This document shows, piece by piece, positions 21,775 through 30,025 of a DNA stretch of 64,000 bases. The notes under the pieces were generated by a model. It saw nothing but the letters and a program-made list of their open reading frames with translations, did not search any database and was not told the DNA's origin. How positions within the stretch are numbered: position 1 is the stretch's first letter; each line of letters starts with the position of its first letter. Source of the stretch: Rhodocyclaceae bacterium (GTDB taxonomy: Bacteria; Pseudomonadota; Gammaproteobacteria; Burkholderiales; Rhodocyclaceae). The translations under genes were made by a program, and so were the position numbers. The DNA lies in NCBI GenBank assembly GCA_016704145.1, contig JADJAS010000006.1, positions 1 through 64,000 of the forward strand, read 5' to 3'.

Positions 21775-22695
21775 ATGTCCATGGCCGACCGCGACGGCTT
21801 CATCTGGTACGACGGCAAGCTCGTGCCCTGGCGCGATGCCACCACCCACGTGCTGACCCACTCCCTTCATTACGGCCTGGCCGTCTTCGAGGGCGTGCGC
21901 GCCTACAAGACCGTCGATGGCACGGCGATCTTCCGGCTCAAGGAGCACACCGACCGGCTGTTCAACTCGGCGCACATCTACCGCATGGCCATGCCCTGGG
22001 ATCGCGCCACGCTGATGGAAGCACAGAAGGAAGTCGTGCGCGCCAACAAGCTGGAATCCTGCTACCTGCGGCCGATCGCCTTCTACGGTTCCGAGAAGAT
22101 GGGCGTGTCGCCCAAGGGCGCCAAGACCCACGTCGCCATCGCCGCGTGGCCCTGGGGCGCCTATCTCGGCGAGGAAGGCATGGAGAAAGGCATCCGCGTC
22201 AAGACCTCCAGCCACGCCCGCCACCACGTCAATGTCTCGATGTGCCGGGCGAAATATTCCGGCACCTATGCCAATTCGATCCTGGCCAACATGGAGGCGG
22301 TCGAGCACGGCTACGACGAGGCACTGCTGCTCGACGTCGATGGCTTCGTCGCCGAGGGTGCGGGCGAAAATCTGTTCGTCGTCAAGGACGGCCAGATCTA
22401 CGAACCCGAGATCGCCTCGGCACTGATCGGGATTACCCGCGCCTCGGTGCACGCGCTGGCCAGGGAACTCGGCTACTCGGTGATTGCCAAGCGGCTGACG
22501 CGCGACGACCTCTATATCGCCGACGAGGCCTTCTTCACCGGCACGGCCGCCGAGGTGACACCGATCCGCGAACTCGACGGCCGCCAGATCGGCGAAGGAC
22601 GGCGCGGCCCGATTACCACGAAAATCCAGAGCCTGTTCTTCGATGTGGTCAACGGCAAGGTGCCGGCCCATGCCGACTGGCTCGCCAGGGTCTGA
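21775..22695 (+). CDS. ilvE: Branched-chain-amino-acid aminotransferase
   Basis: PLP-dependent class IV transaminase for the last step of Val, Leu and Ile synthesis. 306 residues; the PLP lysine is Lys160 in MCRAKYSGTY, and EGAGENLFVVKDG is the family signature. The ATG at 21775 has TGGAGA upstream; the longer frame to 21610 is antisense to nudJ and was rejected. It starts a plus-strand series running to the phosphomannomutase gene. Confidence 0.95.
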   Translation: MSMADRDGFIWYDGKLVPWRDATTHVLTHSLHYGLAVFEGVRAYKTVDGTAIFRLKEHTDRLFNSAHIYRMAMPWDRATLMEAQKEVVRANKLESCYLRPIAFYGSEKMGVSPKGAKTHVAIAAWPWGAYLGEEGMEKGIRVKTSSHARHHVNVSMCRAKYSGTYANSILANMEAVEHGYDEALLLDVDGFVAEGAGENLFVVKDGQIYEPEIASALIGITRASVHALARELGYSVIAKRLTRDDLYIADEAFFTGTAAEVTPIRELDGRQIGEGRRGPITTKIQSLFFDVVNGKVPAHADWLARV

Positions 22696-22705
22696 GGACA
22701 CAACG

Positions 22706-22906
22706 ATGGCCGAAATCAACGAAACCGTCCGCGAAGTCGCCGTCACGGCGCACGACCTGCCGCTGCACTGTCCCCGTCCGGGCGCGCCGCTGTGGGCGCG
22801 GCATCCCCGCGTCTTCCTCGACGTACTGAAAAGCGACGAAGCCCTCTGCCCGTACTGCGGCACCAAGTACCGCTTCACCGGCGAAAAGCCCAAGGGTCAC
22901 CACTGA
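22706..22906 (+). CDS. Small zinc-finger protein (zf-CHCC type)
   Basis: A 66-residue protein with CPRPGAPLW and a C-terminal CPYCGTKYRF, the C/H/C/C arrangement of the zf-CHCC family (bacterial relatives of mitochondrial NDUFS6). Role unknown in bacteria. It lies 10 nt after ilvE and directly before waaF, a neighbourhood common in Betaproteobacteria. Confidence 0.85.
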   Translation: MAEINETVREVAVTAHDLPLHCPRPGAPLWARHPRVFLDVLKSDEALCPYCGTKYRFTGEKPKGHH

Positions 22907-23922
22907 GGGGCATCATCGACAAGCTGCTGGTCGTTGCGCCGTCCTGGATCGGCGACACCATCATGATGCAGCCGCTGCTCATGCGGCTGCGCCGGCAGCG
23001 GCCCGACGCCGAGATTCACGTGCTGGCGCCGGCCTGGAGCGCGCCGCTGCTGGCGCGCATGCCCGAGGTCGCGGCCGTCATCGAAAACCCCTTCGCTCAC
23101 GGTCAGTTCGACTGGACTGGCCGCAAGGCCCTGGGCTGGCGTCTCGCGAGGACTGACTTTGCGCAAGCCTACGTGCTGCCGAATTCATGGAAGTCGGCGC
23201 TGGTGCCCTTCTTCGCGCGGATTCCGAAGCGCACCGGCTATCACGGCGAAGCGCGCTACTTCCTGCTCAACGACCGTCACCGTTTCGACGCGACGACCCT
23301 GCCACGACTGGTCGACCGCTATGCGGCGCTGGCCGGGCCGCCCGATGGCCCGACGCCGAATCCCCGGCTGACCTCGACGCCGAACCAGCAGCACGCCGCG
23401 CGTGCCGCGCTCGGCCTGCCGCTGGACGTCGCGCCGATCGTCTTCTGTCCAGGCGCCGAGTACGGCCCGGCCAAGCGCTGGCCGGCGCGACACTTCGCGG
23501 CGCTGGCGCGCAAAGTCAGCCGTGGCGACGCGCCGTTCACGGGGCCGATTTGGGCGGTCGGCGGACCCGGGGATGCGGCAACAGGCGCCGAAATCGAGCG
23601 GCTGTCGGAAGGGACGGTGCAAAACCTTTGCGGCCGGACGACGCTCGAACAGGTGATCGACCTGATCGCCGGCGCACGCGCCGTGGTCAGCAACGATTCC
23701 GGGCTGATGCACGTCGCCGCCGCGCTCGACCGGCCACTGGTGGCGCTCTACGGCTCGTCCAGCCCAACCTATACCCCACCGCTGTCGCCGCGTGCGAGAA
23801 TAGTCTCGCTCAAGCTCGAATGCAGCCCCTGCTTCAAGCGGGAATGTCCGCTCGGGCACTTGAACTGTCTCAACGAACTGCCACCGGACCAGGTGTTCGC
23901 GGTCCTCGTAAACGATGCCTGA
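22903..23922 (+). CDS. waaF: ADP-heptose--LPS heptosyltransferase II; start codon unclear
   Basis: Adds the second heptose to the lipopolysaccharide core. GT9-family features are present: KLLVVAPSWIGDTIMMQPLL at the N-terminus, FCPGAEYGPAKRWP, and NDSGLMHVAAALDRPLVALYG. The frame lacks ATG, GTG or TTG between the zinc-finger gene and the conserved N-terminus; CTG at 22903, overlapping the upstream TGA, is the least bad start. A start at 22792 inside the zinc-finger gene is the alternative, and a first downstream ATG at 22963 would delete the Rossmann start. Two copies of the dispersed motif lie inside (WRLARTDF; KVSRGDAP). Confidence 0.88.
   Translation: MRGIIDKLLVVAPSWIGDTIMMQPLLMRLRRQRPDAEIHVLAPAWSAPLLARMPEVAAVIENPFAHGQFDWTGRKALGWRLARTDFAQAYVLPNSWKSALVPFFARIPKRTGYHGEARYFLLNDRHRFDATTLPRLVDRYAALAGPPDGPTPNPRLTSTPNQQHAARAALGLPLDVAPIVFCPGAEYGPAKRWPARHFAALARKVSRGDAPFTGPIWAVGGPGDAATGAEIERLSEGTVQNLCGRTTLEQVIDLIAGARAVVSNDSGLMHVAAALDRPLVALYGSSSPTYTPPLSPRARIVSLKLECSPCFKRECPLGHLNCLNELPPDQVFAVLVNDA
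23138..23160 (-). repeat. Dispersed 23-nt motif, copy 6
   Basis: Perfect core on the minus strand, arms CGCG (3 of 4) and CGCC. Inside waaF, read as W-R-L-A-R-T-D-F. Confidence 0.75.
23512..23534 (+). repeat. Dispersed 23-nt motif, copy 7
   Basis: Perfect core and arms. Inside waaF, read as K-V-S-R-G-D-A-P, in a loop between the helix before it and the following WAVGGPGD strand. Confidence 0.9.
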
Positions 23923-24340
23923 CAAGCTGATCTTCCCCACGCCCCAGGATGCCGAGGCCGCGTTCTACGACGCCATCGAGCACGGTAACCTCGAGCAGCT
24001 GATGCTGGTCTGGGCCGAGGACGAGGAAATCGTCTGCGTGCACCCCGGCGGCCCGCGCCTGACCGGCTACGCCGCCATCCGCGATGTCTGGCGGCGCATC
24101 TTCGAGGGTGGCGTCAAGTTCCGCATCCGCCTTGCCGACGGCACCGCCGTGCAAACACCGTTCAGCGCCGTGCACACGGTCATCGAGCATGTCTCGGTGC
24201 GCGACGACGAATCGCAGCGCGCGCCGGTGGTCGCCACCAACGTCTTCGTGCGCGGCGCACTCGGCTGGCGCCTGGTGCTGCACCATGCCTCGCCGGCACC
24301 GCCGGAAACCCTCGCCGAAGCACCCAAGATCCTGCACTAG
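23915..24340 (+). CDS. NTF2/SnoaL-like protein of unknown function
   Basis: A 141-residue protein with the cone-shaped NTF2-like pattern: N-terminal helices (AAFYDAIEHGNLEQLMLVWAEDEEIVCVHPGG), a GYAAIRDVWRRIF helix, then beta strands ending in GALGWRLVLHHASP. Such proteins are small hydrolases, isomerases or binding proteins; the substrate cannot be told. Its ATG overlaps the waaF stop by 8 bases. Confidence 0.85.
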   Translation: MPDKLIFPTPQDAEAAFYDAIEHGNLEQLMLVWAEDEEIVCVHPGGPRLTGYAAIRDVWRRIFEGGVKFRIRLADGTAVQTPFSAVHTVIEHVSVRDDESQRAPVVATNVFVRGALGWRLVLHHASPAPPETLAEAPKILH

Positions 24341-24369
24341 TTTTCACGCATTCCTTCCGGAGCCCCGCC

Positions 24370-25770
24370 ATGCCCCACATCGCCCCCGAAATCTTCAAGG
24401 CCTACGACATCCGCGGCATCGTGGACAAGTCGCTCACCGTCGACGCGGTACGCACCATCGGCCAGGCCCTCGGCTCGGAAGCACGCGACCGCGGCGTCAG
24501 AACCATCGCCGTCGGCCGCGACGGCCGCCTCTCCGGCCCGGCGCTGGCCGCGGCGCTGGCCGAGGGCATCAACGCCGCCGGCGTCGACGTGGTCGACATC
24601 GGCTGCGTGCCGACGCCGGTCACCTACTTCGCCGCCTTTGAGCTTGGCACCGAGAGTTGCGTCTCCGTCACCGGCAGCCACAACCCGCCCGACTACAACG
24701 GCCTGAAAATGGTACTCGGCGGCCAGACGCTGTTCGGCCCGCTGATCCAGGATCTGCGCAAGCGCATCGAGGACGGCCGGCTGGCGACGGGCAAGGGCAA
24801 GCTGCGCCGGGCCGACGTCCGCGAGGCCTATCTCAAGCGCATCGTCGGCGATGTCAAGCTCGCCCGGCCCATGAAGATCGTCGTCGACTGCGGCAACGGC
24901 GTCGCCGGCGGCTTCGCGCCCGAGTTGTTCCGGCGCATGGGCTGCGAGGTGATCGAGCTGTTCTGTAAAGTCGATGGCAACTTTCCGAATCACCATCCCG
25001 ATCCGTCCAAGCCCGAGAACCTCAAGGACATCATCCGCGTGCTCAAGGAAACCGACGTCGAGCTGGGCCTCGCCTTCGACGGCGACGGCGACCGCCTGGG
25101 CGTGGTCACCAAGGACGGCGAGATCATCTATCCCGATCGCCTGCTGATGCTCTTTGCCGCCGACGTGCTGGCGCGCAACCCCGGCGCGCAGATCATCTTC
25201 GATGTCAAGTGCTCGCGCTGGGTCGCCGAATCCGTGCGCCACCAGGGCGGCCGGCCCCTGATGCTGAATACCGGCCATGCCTTCGTCAAAGCCAAGCTCA
25301 AGGAAACCGGCGCGCCGCTGGCCGGCGAAATGAGCGGCCATATCTTCTTCAAGGAACGCTGGTACGGCTTCGACGACGCTCTTTACGCCGGCGCCCGCCT
25401 GCTGGAGATCGTCAGCCGCTGGTCGCCGGCACAGGGGGGCGCCAACTGGCCGCTCAAGCACTTGCCCAACGCCATCTCGACACCCGAGCTGAACATCAGG
25501 ATGAGCGAGGGCGAGCCGCACGCGCTGATCGCCAGGCTGCAGCGGGAAGGCAAGTTTCCCGGCGCCCGCGAGCTGATCACCATCGACGGCGTGCGCGCCG
25601 AATATACCGACGGCTTCGGCCTCGCCCGCGCGTCAAACACCACGCCGGTCGTCGTGCTGCGCTTCGAAGCCGACAACCAGGCCGCGCTGCAACGCATTCA
25701 GGCCGAGTTCAAGGCCGCCATCGAGGTATGCTGGCCCGGCCTGCACGTCGCCTACGACGGCGGGCATTGA
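24370..25770 (+). CDS. algC: Phosphomannomutase/phosphoglucomutase
   Basis: Interconverts hexose 1- and 6-phosphates for LPS and exopolysaccharide precursors. The 466-residue protein has the phosphoserine loop VTGSHNPPDYNG (Ser103), the magnesium loop DGDGDR (near residue 240), and the sugar-binding GEMSGHIFF. Length and motifs match the dual PMM/PGM type named algC in Pseudomonas. It follows the NTF2-like gene by 29 nt, so ilvE through algC could be one transcript, and the link with waaF is surface sugar supply. Confidence 0.92.
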   Translation: MPHIAPEIFKAYDIRGIVDKSLTVDAVRTIGQALGSEARDRGVRTIAVGRDGRLSGPALAAALAEGINAAGVDVVDIGCVPTPVTYFAAFELGTESCVSVTGSHNPPDYNGLKMVLGGQTLFGPLIQDLRKRIEDGRLATGKGKLRRADVREAYLKRIVGDVKLARPMKIVVDCGNGVAGGFAPELFRRMGCEVIELFCKVDGNFPNHHPDPSKPENLKDIIRVLKETDVELGLAFDGDGDRLGVVTKDGEIIYPDRLLMLFAADVLARNPGAQIIFDVKCSRWVAESVRHQGGRPLMLNTGHAFVKAKLKETGAPLAGEMSGHIFFKERWYGFDDALYAGARLLEIVSRWSPAQGGANWPLKHLPNAISTPELNIRMSEGEPHALIARLQREGKFPGARELITIDGVRAEYTDGFGLARASNTTPVVVLRFEADNQAALQRIQAEFKAAIEVCWPGLHVAYDGGH

Positions 25771-25882
25771 ACCGGCGGGGCGTCGCTCGCGGCAAACGGT
25801 TTGAAAACTTGTGTACTCATGACGATGCGCTGTTCGCATCGGTGATACGCTGCCGCGACACGATGTGCCGGGGGAAATGCCA

Positions 25883-26989
25883 ATGTTTTGTGGCGAGTGG
25901 AAACGACAGGTTCGGCAGCTGACCGAACAATTGACGAAAGCCAATGCCAGGGCCACGGCTGCCGAGCAGGAACTGGCGCTGGCGCACCAAGCCGCGCGGG
26001 AAGCGGCAGCCCGGGCCGACGGCATGCGCGCCGACCTCGATCACTGCGAACGCCTCTACCAGACCTTGCGCGCCTTCGGCGACTCGTTCCTCGACATTCA
26101 GCGCTCCCAGGTTTTCGTGGCCGGCGCCATGGAAAACGAAAAGCACAACGCCGCCGAAGCCGCCGCCGCCTCGAGCGCCAACCACGACGCCATGCTGGCG
26201 ATCGCGGAAAGTCTTCGCACCATGGCCAACGACAGCGCGGCGATGGCCAGACACGTCGATTCGCTGACCTCGCGAACCACCCAGATCGGCGGCATCGTCC
26301 GCCTGATCAAGGAAATCGCCGACCAGACCAACCTGCTGGCCTTGAACGCGGCGATCGAAGCCGCCCGCGCTGGCGATCAGGGGCGCGGCTTCGCCGTGGT
26401 CGCCGACGAAGTACGCAAACTCGCCGAGCGAACCGCCAACGCCACGGCCGAAATCTCGACGCTGGTGTCCTCGATCCAGGGGGAAACGGAACAAGCCAGA
26501 AAGCAGATGGAACTCTGGACCGACCGCTCGGCCAGTTTCGGCGAGGAAGGTCAGTCCGCCAAGGAGCGCATGCAAGCGTTGCTCGACTTGTCGACGCGCA
26601 TGGAGCTGACCATCGAGACATCGGCGCTACGCAGTTTCGTCGAAGTCGCCAAAATCGACCACCTCGTGTACAAGTTCGAGCTCTACAAGGTCTTCATGCG
26701 CCAGTCGGACAAGACGGTGGCCGATTTCGCCGACCACACGCAATGCCGCCTCGGCAAGTGGTACTACCAAGGCAACGGCAAGGCGCTCTATTCCAGCCTG
26801 CCCGGCTACCGCGAGATGGAGACGCCGCACCAGCGCTTTCACGACGCCGGGCTGGCGGCCATGCGGGCCCACCAAGACGGCAACTGGACCGAAACCTTTG
26901 CCCAGATCGAGGCACTCGAGGCCGCCAGCCTCGACGTGCTCGCCGCCCTGGAGCGCATTGCCGCGAGCGGCGCCGCGACCACGCCCTGA
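25883..26989 (+). CDS. Soluble chemoreceptor with C-terminal CZB zinc-binding domain
   Basis: Cytoplasmic methyl-accepting protein of 368 residues with no membrane segment. An N-terminal coiled coil (about 1-60) leads to a short MCP signalling domain with the hairpin tip EIADQTNLLALNAAIEAARA, then a CZB domain with CRLGKWYYQG and PHQRFH, the Cys/His set that binds zinc. The architecture matches TlpD-like receptors that sense oxidants through zinc-thiolate chemistry. Start: GGGGGA fits the ATG at 25883 best; GTG 25865 and ATG 25877 are alternatives. No che genes are nearby. Confidence 0.9.
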   Translation: MFCGEWKRQVRQLTEQLTKANARATAAEQELALAHQAAREAAARADGMRADLDHCERLYQTLRAFGDSFLDIQRSQVFVAGAMENEKHNAAEAAAASSANHDAMLAIAESLRTMANDSAAMARHVDSLTSRTTQIGGIVRLIKEIADQTNLLALNAAIEAARAGDQGRGFAVVADEVRKLAERTANATAEISTLVSSIQGETEQARKQMELWTDRSASFGEEGQSAKERMQALLDLSTRMELTIETSALRSFVEVAKIDHLVYKFELYKVFMRQSDKTVADFADHTQCRLGKWYYQGNGKALYSSLPGYREMETPHQRFHDAGLAAMRAHQDGNWTETFAQIEALEAASLDVLAALERIAASGAATTP

Positions 26990-27124
26990 GCCCGCGATGT
27001 TGCGTCGAGCGGCGTCCGCCCGCCGGCGCTTTGCAGTGGATCAAGTACTTGCCGCCGTTACCGGTCTATGCTGTAAATAGAAGATTGCGCGTGGATGCAA
27101 TACAACGGGAGGCAAGAGGACAAC

Positions 27125-28024
27125 ATGGCAACGACGTCGGTCGATCATCAGAATTCTTTCATCGTCTCGGCCATTCGCCAGATCGATAGCGCGGTCACCG
27201 CGCAAATGCGCTGGGTCGCGGATTTCAACAAGTCCTTGATCTGCGGCACGCCGCTGGACCCGAGTGTCTTGGCGGCGGACGGTTATCGAAGCTGCGCTTT
27301 CGGCCAGTGGCTGTACGCGGAACGGCCAAGGGAATGGGATGAGTGGCGCGCCGAGTTCGATCACATCGAAACGTTGCATCGGTCGATGCACGCCAACGCC
27401 CGCGCCCTGATCGAGGAAAAATCGGGCGGGGCGATCGCACCCACCAATTATGATAGATTCATGGAAGCGTCGCTGCGTTTCCGCTTTGCCATGCGCGCCC
27501 TGTCGTTCCGCCTGATCGATGAGATCTGCCTGATCGATCAATTGACCGGCGTCTGGAACCGCAGTTCGATGTTCAAGCGACTCAACGAGGAGCAGGACCG
27601 CATGCTGCGCAGCCACCAGTCCTGTTCGATCTGCATGATGGATCTGGATCACTTCAAGCACATCAACGATACGCACGGCCACATCGCCGGCGACAAGGTT
27701 CTGCAAGCGGTCATGGAGATCGCCAGCCGCCGTCTGCGCGCCTACGACGCCATTTTCCGCTACGGCGGCGAGGAGTTTCTGTTCTGCCTACCCAATGCCG
27801 ACACCGGCATCGCGGTCGAGGCGATGGAAAGGCTGCGGCAAAAGATCGCCGACACCGACATCATCCTCAAGGACGGCGCCACCGTGCGGGTAACCGCCTC
27901 GTTCGGCGTCGCGCCGCTGTCGGCGGCGCAGCCCCTGGAAACCAGCATGGAGGAAGCGGACCGGGCGCTATTCTGCGCCAAGGCCAACGGCCGCAACCGC
28001 GTCTGCCGCTCGGATACTCCGTAG
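27125..28024 (+). CDS. dgcZ: Diguanylate cyclase with N-terminal CZB domain (DgcZ-like)
   Basis: Makes cyclic di-GMP. 299 residues: a CZB zinc-sensing domain (about 15-125; CAFGQW with Cys57, plus histidines near 80-87) and a GGDEF domain with active site GGEEF at 214-218. RAYD at 205-208 is the inhibitory I-site five residues before it. This is the arrangement of E. coli DgcZ, whose activity is inhibited by zinc. AAGAGGAC precedes the ATG. It lies 135 nt after the CZB chemoreceptor on the same strand. Confidence 0.93.
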   Translation: MATTSVDHQNSFIVSAIRQIDSAVTAQMRWVADFNKSLICGTPLDPSVLAADGYRSCAFGQWLYAERPREWDEWRAEFDHIETLHRSMHANARALIEEKSGGAIAPTNYDRFMEASLRFRFAMRALSFRLIDEICLIDQLTGVWNRSSMFKRLNEEQDRMLRSHQSCSICMMDLDHFKHINDTHGHIAGDKVLQAVMEIASRRLRAYDAIFRYGGEEFLFCLPNADTGIAVEAMERLRQKIADTDIILKDGATVRVTASFGVAPLSAAQPLETSMEEADRALFCAKANGRNRVCRSDTP

Positions 28025-28075
28025 CCCGCGCGATCGCTCGCGGACCGGTTCGAGCAGTAAGCGGTCGTTATCGCA

Positions 28076-28663
28076 TCACTTGCCCAGCCACATGGCCAAC
28101 TGGTCGAAGAAGACCACGTAGAGCGCAATCGGTAGCGGCAATCCCAGCAGCGTGCCCAGCGCGTAATGGTAGAAGCGGATGCCCGACAGGGCCAGCGCAC
28201 CGTTCAGCGCCGGCAAGGTCTGGAACAGCATGCGCAGCGTCACCACGCTGCGCAGCGGCGCCGTGTCGAGCTGGCGGAATATCCGCAACGCCAGCGGATT
28301 CTTCAGGCGGCGCAGCGCATCGCCGCCCAGCAGGCGGATCACGAGAAATGTGACCACGCACGATACGCAGGCCGCCGCGTAGGTGGCCAGCCCGCCCAGC
28401 GGCACACCGAACACATAGACCGCCGACGCCAGGAATACCCAGCCGGGAATCAGCAGCAGGTTGCCCAGCGAAAACAGCACGACGAAGAACACCACCCCGC
28501 CCAACGGATGGCCGGCAATGCTTCGCTGCAAGGTCGCCAGCTCGAACTGCTCGCCCAGCCCGCCGAGCCGGAAAGCGAGCAGCAGCACCGCAACGAACGC
28601 CACCACCGCCAGCAGGCGTCCGTAGGTTTTGATCCAGACCTGGGCTGGGACAAACTGGATCAC
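28076..28663 (-). CDS. TVP38/TMEM64 family (VTT domain) membrane protein
   Basis: Inner-membrane protein of about 195 residues with five or six hydrophobic segments and the VTT-domain block LIPGWVFLASAVYVFGVPLGG. Members of this family are thought to help lipid transbilayer movement; the exact role is unknown. I chose GTG at 28663 because AAGGAGGG lies at proper spacing before it; an ATG at 28684 overlaps that ribosome site and 28708 is possible. Convergent with dgcZ. Confidence 0.85.
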   Translation of the reverse strand: MIQFVPAQVWIKTYGRLLAVVAFVAVLLLAFRLGGLGEQFELATLQRSIAGHPLGGVVFFVVLFSLGNLLLIPGWVFLASAVYVFGVPLGGLATYAAACVSCVVTFLVIRLLGGDALRRLKNPLALRIFRQLDTAPLRSVVTLRMLFQTLPALNGALALSGIRFYHYALGTLLGLPLPIALYVVFFDQLAMWLGK

Positions 28664-28762
28664 GACAACATCCCTCCTTGGCATTCCGACCCGCGAAGGG
28701 GCGGACACGCGGATTAGTCGGAGATGAGGCGGGAAAGCTTACACCGGTGGCCGCCGTAGCCT

Positions 28763-28785
28763 GGCGTACCGCCACGGCTGACTTT
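28763..28785 (-). repeat. Dispersed 23-nt motif, copy 8
   Basis: Perfect core and arms, core on the minus strand, intergenic. It lies upstream of the VTT gene and downstream of vapC. The arms and flanks form TGGCG-TAC-CGCCA. Confidence 0.9.
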
Positions 28786-28813
28786 TCAGGGGATGTCTCA
28801 GTTCGACCCTGAA

Positions 28814-28836
28814 GAGCCAGTCATGATTTCTGGCTC
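28814..28836 (-). terminator. Hairpin downstream of vapC
   Basis: GAGCCAG (28814-28820) pairs with CTGGCTC (28830-28836) about 50 nt after the vapC stop. There is no clear T run, so termination is plausible but not certain. Confidence 0.45.
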
Positions 28837-28885
28837 ACCGTCGGCAGTGCAGCGATCCCGGCCGTCGTTCGAGCGCCGACTTTCG

Positions 28886-29281
28886 TCAGGCAGCGACAAA
28901 CCCCGGCAACTTCGCAGCCTTGGCATCGAAGGTCGCGGTTGCCCGGCATCCAAGCCGTCGGTTTTTGGCACCGATCAGACAGTCGGCGAAATCGACCGCC
29001 GCATCTTTCCATGTGAAAAGCGCTTCCTCGATAGCCGGCTCATCCTCGAATTGGACATCGGCAGTGTCGAGCAGGCCGGAGATAGTTTCGATAATCTGGC
29101 TCTTCGACAGACCGTAGCGGCTGCGCAACACCCATTCGGTTTCCAGAAGCACCAACTGGCCGATGAAAACGCGACGTCCCGCCGCGACTTCGCGCTTGAT
29201 CAGCTTGTGTGCCTTCTCGAACTGAGCCTCGTCGTCCCTCACCAAAAAACGGACGAGAACATTGGTATCGACCCCCAGCAT
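28886..29281 (-). CDS. vapC: VapC-type PIN-domain toxin
   Basis: Putative RNase toxin of 131 residues. PIN acidic residues are visible: Asp in GVDTNVLVRFL, Glu in LLETEWVL, and Asp in VDFADCLIGAKN. The ATG at 29281 overlaps the antitoxin stop (TGATG); a GTG three bases upstream is possible. The pair forms a standard antitoxin-toxin operon. Target unknown. Confidence 0.92.
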   Translation of the reverse strand: MLGVDTNVLVRFLVRDDEAQFEKAHKLIKREVAAGRRVFIGQLVLLETEWVLRSRYGLSKSQIIETISGLLDTADVQFEDEPAIEEALFTWKDAAVDFADCLIGAKNRRLGCRATATFDAKAAKLPGFVAA

Positions 29282-29499
29282 CACCGCGACAACTGCTCGA
29301 CCGGAACAGGCTTCCGCCCCTTTTTGTGCAATACACCCGCCAGAGAGGTGATGCTTTTGCTCTTCACCCGCATGACGACGGTGGCATCCGGCATCAGCGT
29401 GAACGTCATCCGGTCTCCGGCCTTCATGGAGAGGCTATCCCGAATTTCCTTGGGAATGGTTGTTTGACCTTTGCTGGTCAGCGTGGATTCGCTCGACAT
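29281..29499 (-). CDS. vapB: AbrB/SpoVT-type antitoxin
   Basis: A 72-residue DNA-binding antitoxin with the swapped-hairpin AbrB fold (STLTSKGQTTIPKEIRDSL, then GDRMTFTLMPDATVVMRV). GAGGGGATT precedes the ATG at 29499; the longer frame from 29514 would remove the ribosome site. It lies directly upstream of, and overlaps, vapC, and would repress this operon and block the toxin. Confidence 0.9.
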   Translation of the reverse strand: MSSESTLTSKGQTTIPKEIRDSLSMKAGDRMTFTLMPDATVVMRVKSKSITSLAGVLHKKGRKPVPVEQLSR

Positions 29500-29570
29500 T
29501 TCAATCCCCCTCAATCCTTACGATCATGATTTTAGTAAGGCCACGAATTGTTGGCAACATGCTGATATGA

Positions 29571-29593
29571 AAAGTCAGCCGTGGCGACACGCC
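29571..29593 (+). repeat. Dispersed 23-nt motif, copy 9
   Basis: Perfect core and arms, extended here to a 6-bp stem GTGGCG-ACA-CGCCAC (29581-29595). Intergenic, directly before the -35 element of the bufferin promoter at 29597. Confidence 0.92.
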
Positions 29594-29596
29594 ACC

Positions 29597-29624
29597 TGTA
29601 AGGAATTTGCCGGGTCTCCGACCA
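29597..29624 (+). promoter_or_regulatory. ECF-type promoter of the first bufferin operon
   Basis: TGTAAG (29597-29602), 16 nt, CGACCA (29619-29624), about 70 nt before the peptide gene. The same pattern precedes the second peptide gene and the sigma operon (34036-34108), and it does not look like a sigma-70 site. Inferred to be read by the ECF factor at 35242. Confidence 0.75.
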
Positions 29625-29695
29625 ATCGCTCAGCAGGCTCGCATCCGCGACCTGCGTCGACGCAGATACCACCAACAGAGACAAGGAGACTTACC

Positions 29696-29995
29696 ATGAA
29701 CAAAACCCTGACCGCCGCTTCCCTCGCCTGTGCCCTGGGCGCCGCCCTGACCATTTCCGCCGCACCTGTCGCCGCTGCCGACAAGATGGCCGACAGCGAG
29801 AAGTGCTACGGCGTTGCCCTCAAGGGCAAGAACGATTGCAAGGCAGGCGCCGGCACCACTTGCGCGGGCACGTCGAAGGTCGACCATCAGGCCAACGCCT
29901 GGTCGATGGTGCCGAAGGGCACGTGCGAGAAGACGATGTCCAAGACTTCGCCAACCGGCTACGGCCAGATGGCCGAGTTCAAGGCCAAGATGTAA
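29696..29995 (+). CDS. bufA1: DUF2282 cysteine-rich exported peptide (BufA1-type bufferin precursor)
   Basis: Precursor of a ribosomally made, modified periplasmic metal-binding peptide. 99 residues: a signal peptide to about residue 28 (ending APVAAA), then a short core with Cys37 (KCYG), Cys48 (DCKA), Cys56 (TCAG) and Cys77 (TCEK). This is the DUF2282 layout, in which MNIO enzymes modify Cys residues; the modification itself is known from the family, not visible here. AAGGAGAC precedes the ATG. It heads the operon bufA1-bufB1-bufC1-DoxX under an ECF-type promoter. Confidence 0.9.
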   Translation: MNKTLTAASLACALGAALTISAAPVAAADKMADSEKCYGVALKGKNDCKAGAGTTCAGTSKVDHQANAWSMVPKGTCEKTMSKTSPTGYGQMAEFKAKM

Positions 29996-30025
29996 GCGGG
30001 CCCATCGAGCCGAGGAGCGCCGACC

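Noticed and set aside
24965..24980. AAAGTCGATGGC in the phosphomannomutase gene as a possible dispersed motif copy
   Set aside because: The core fails after AAAGTC and there are no GGCG/CGCC arms. Similar near-misses at about 28,877, 48,520 and 57,490 were rejected for the same reason.
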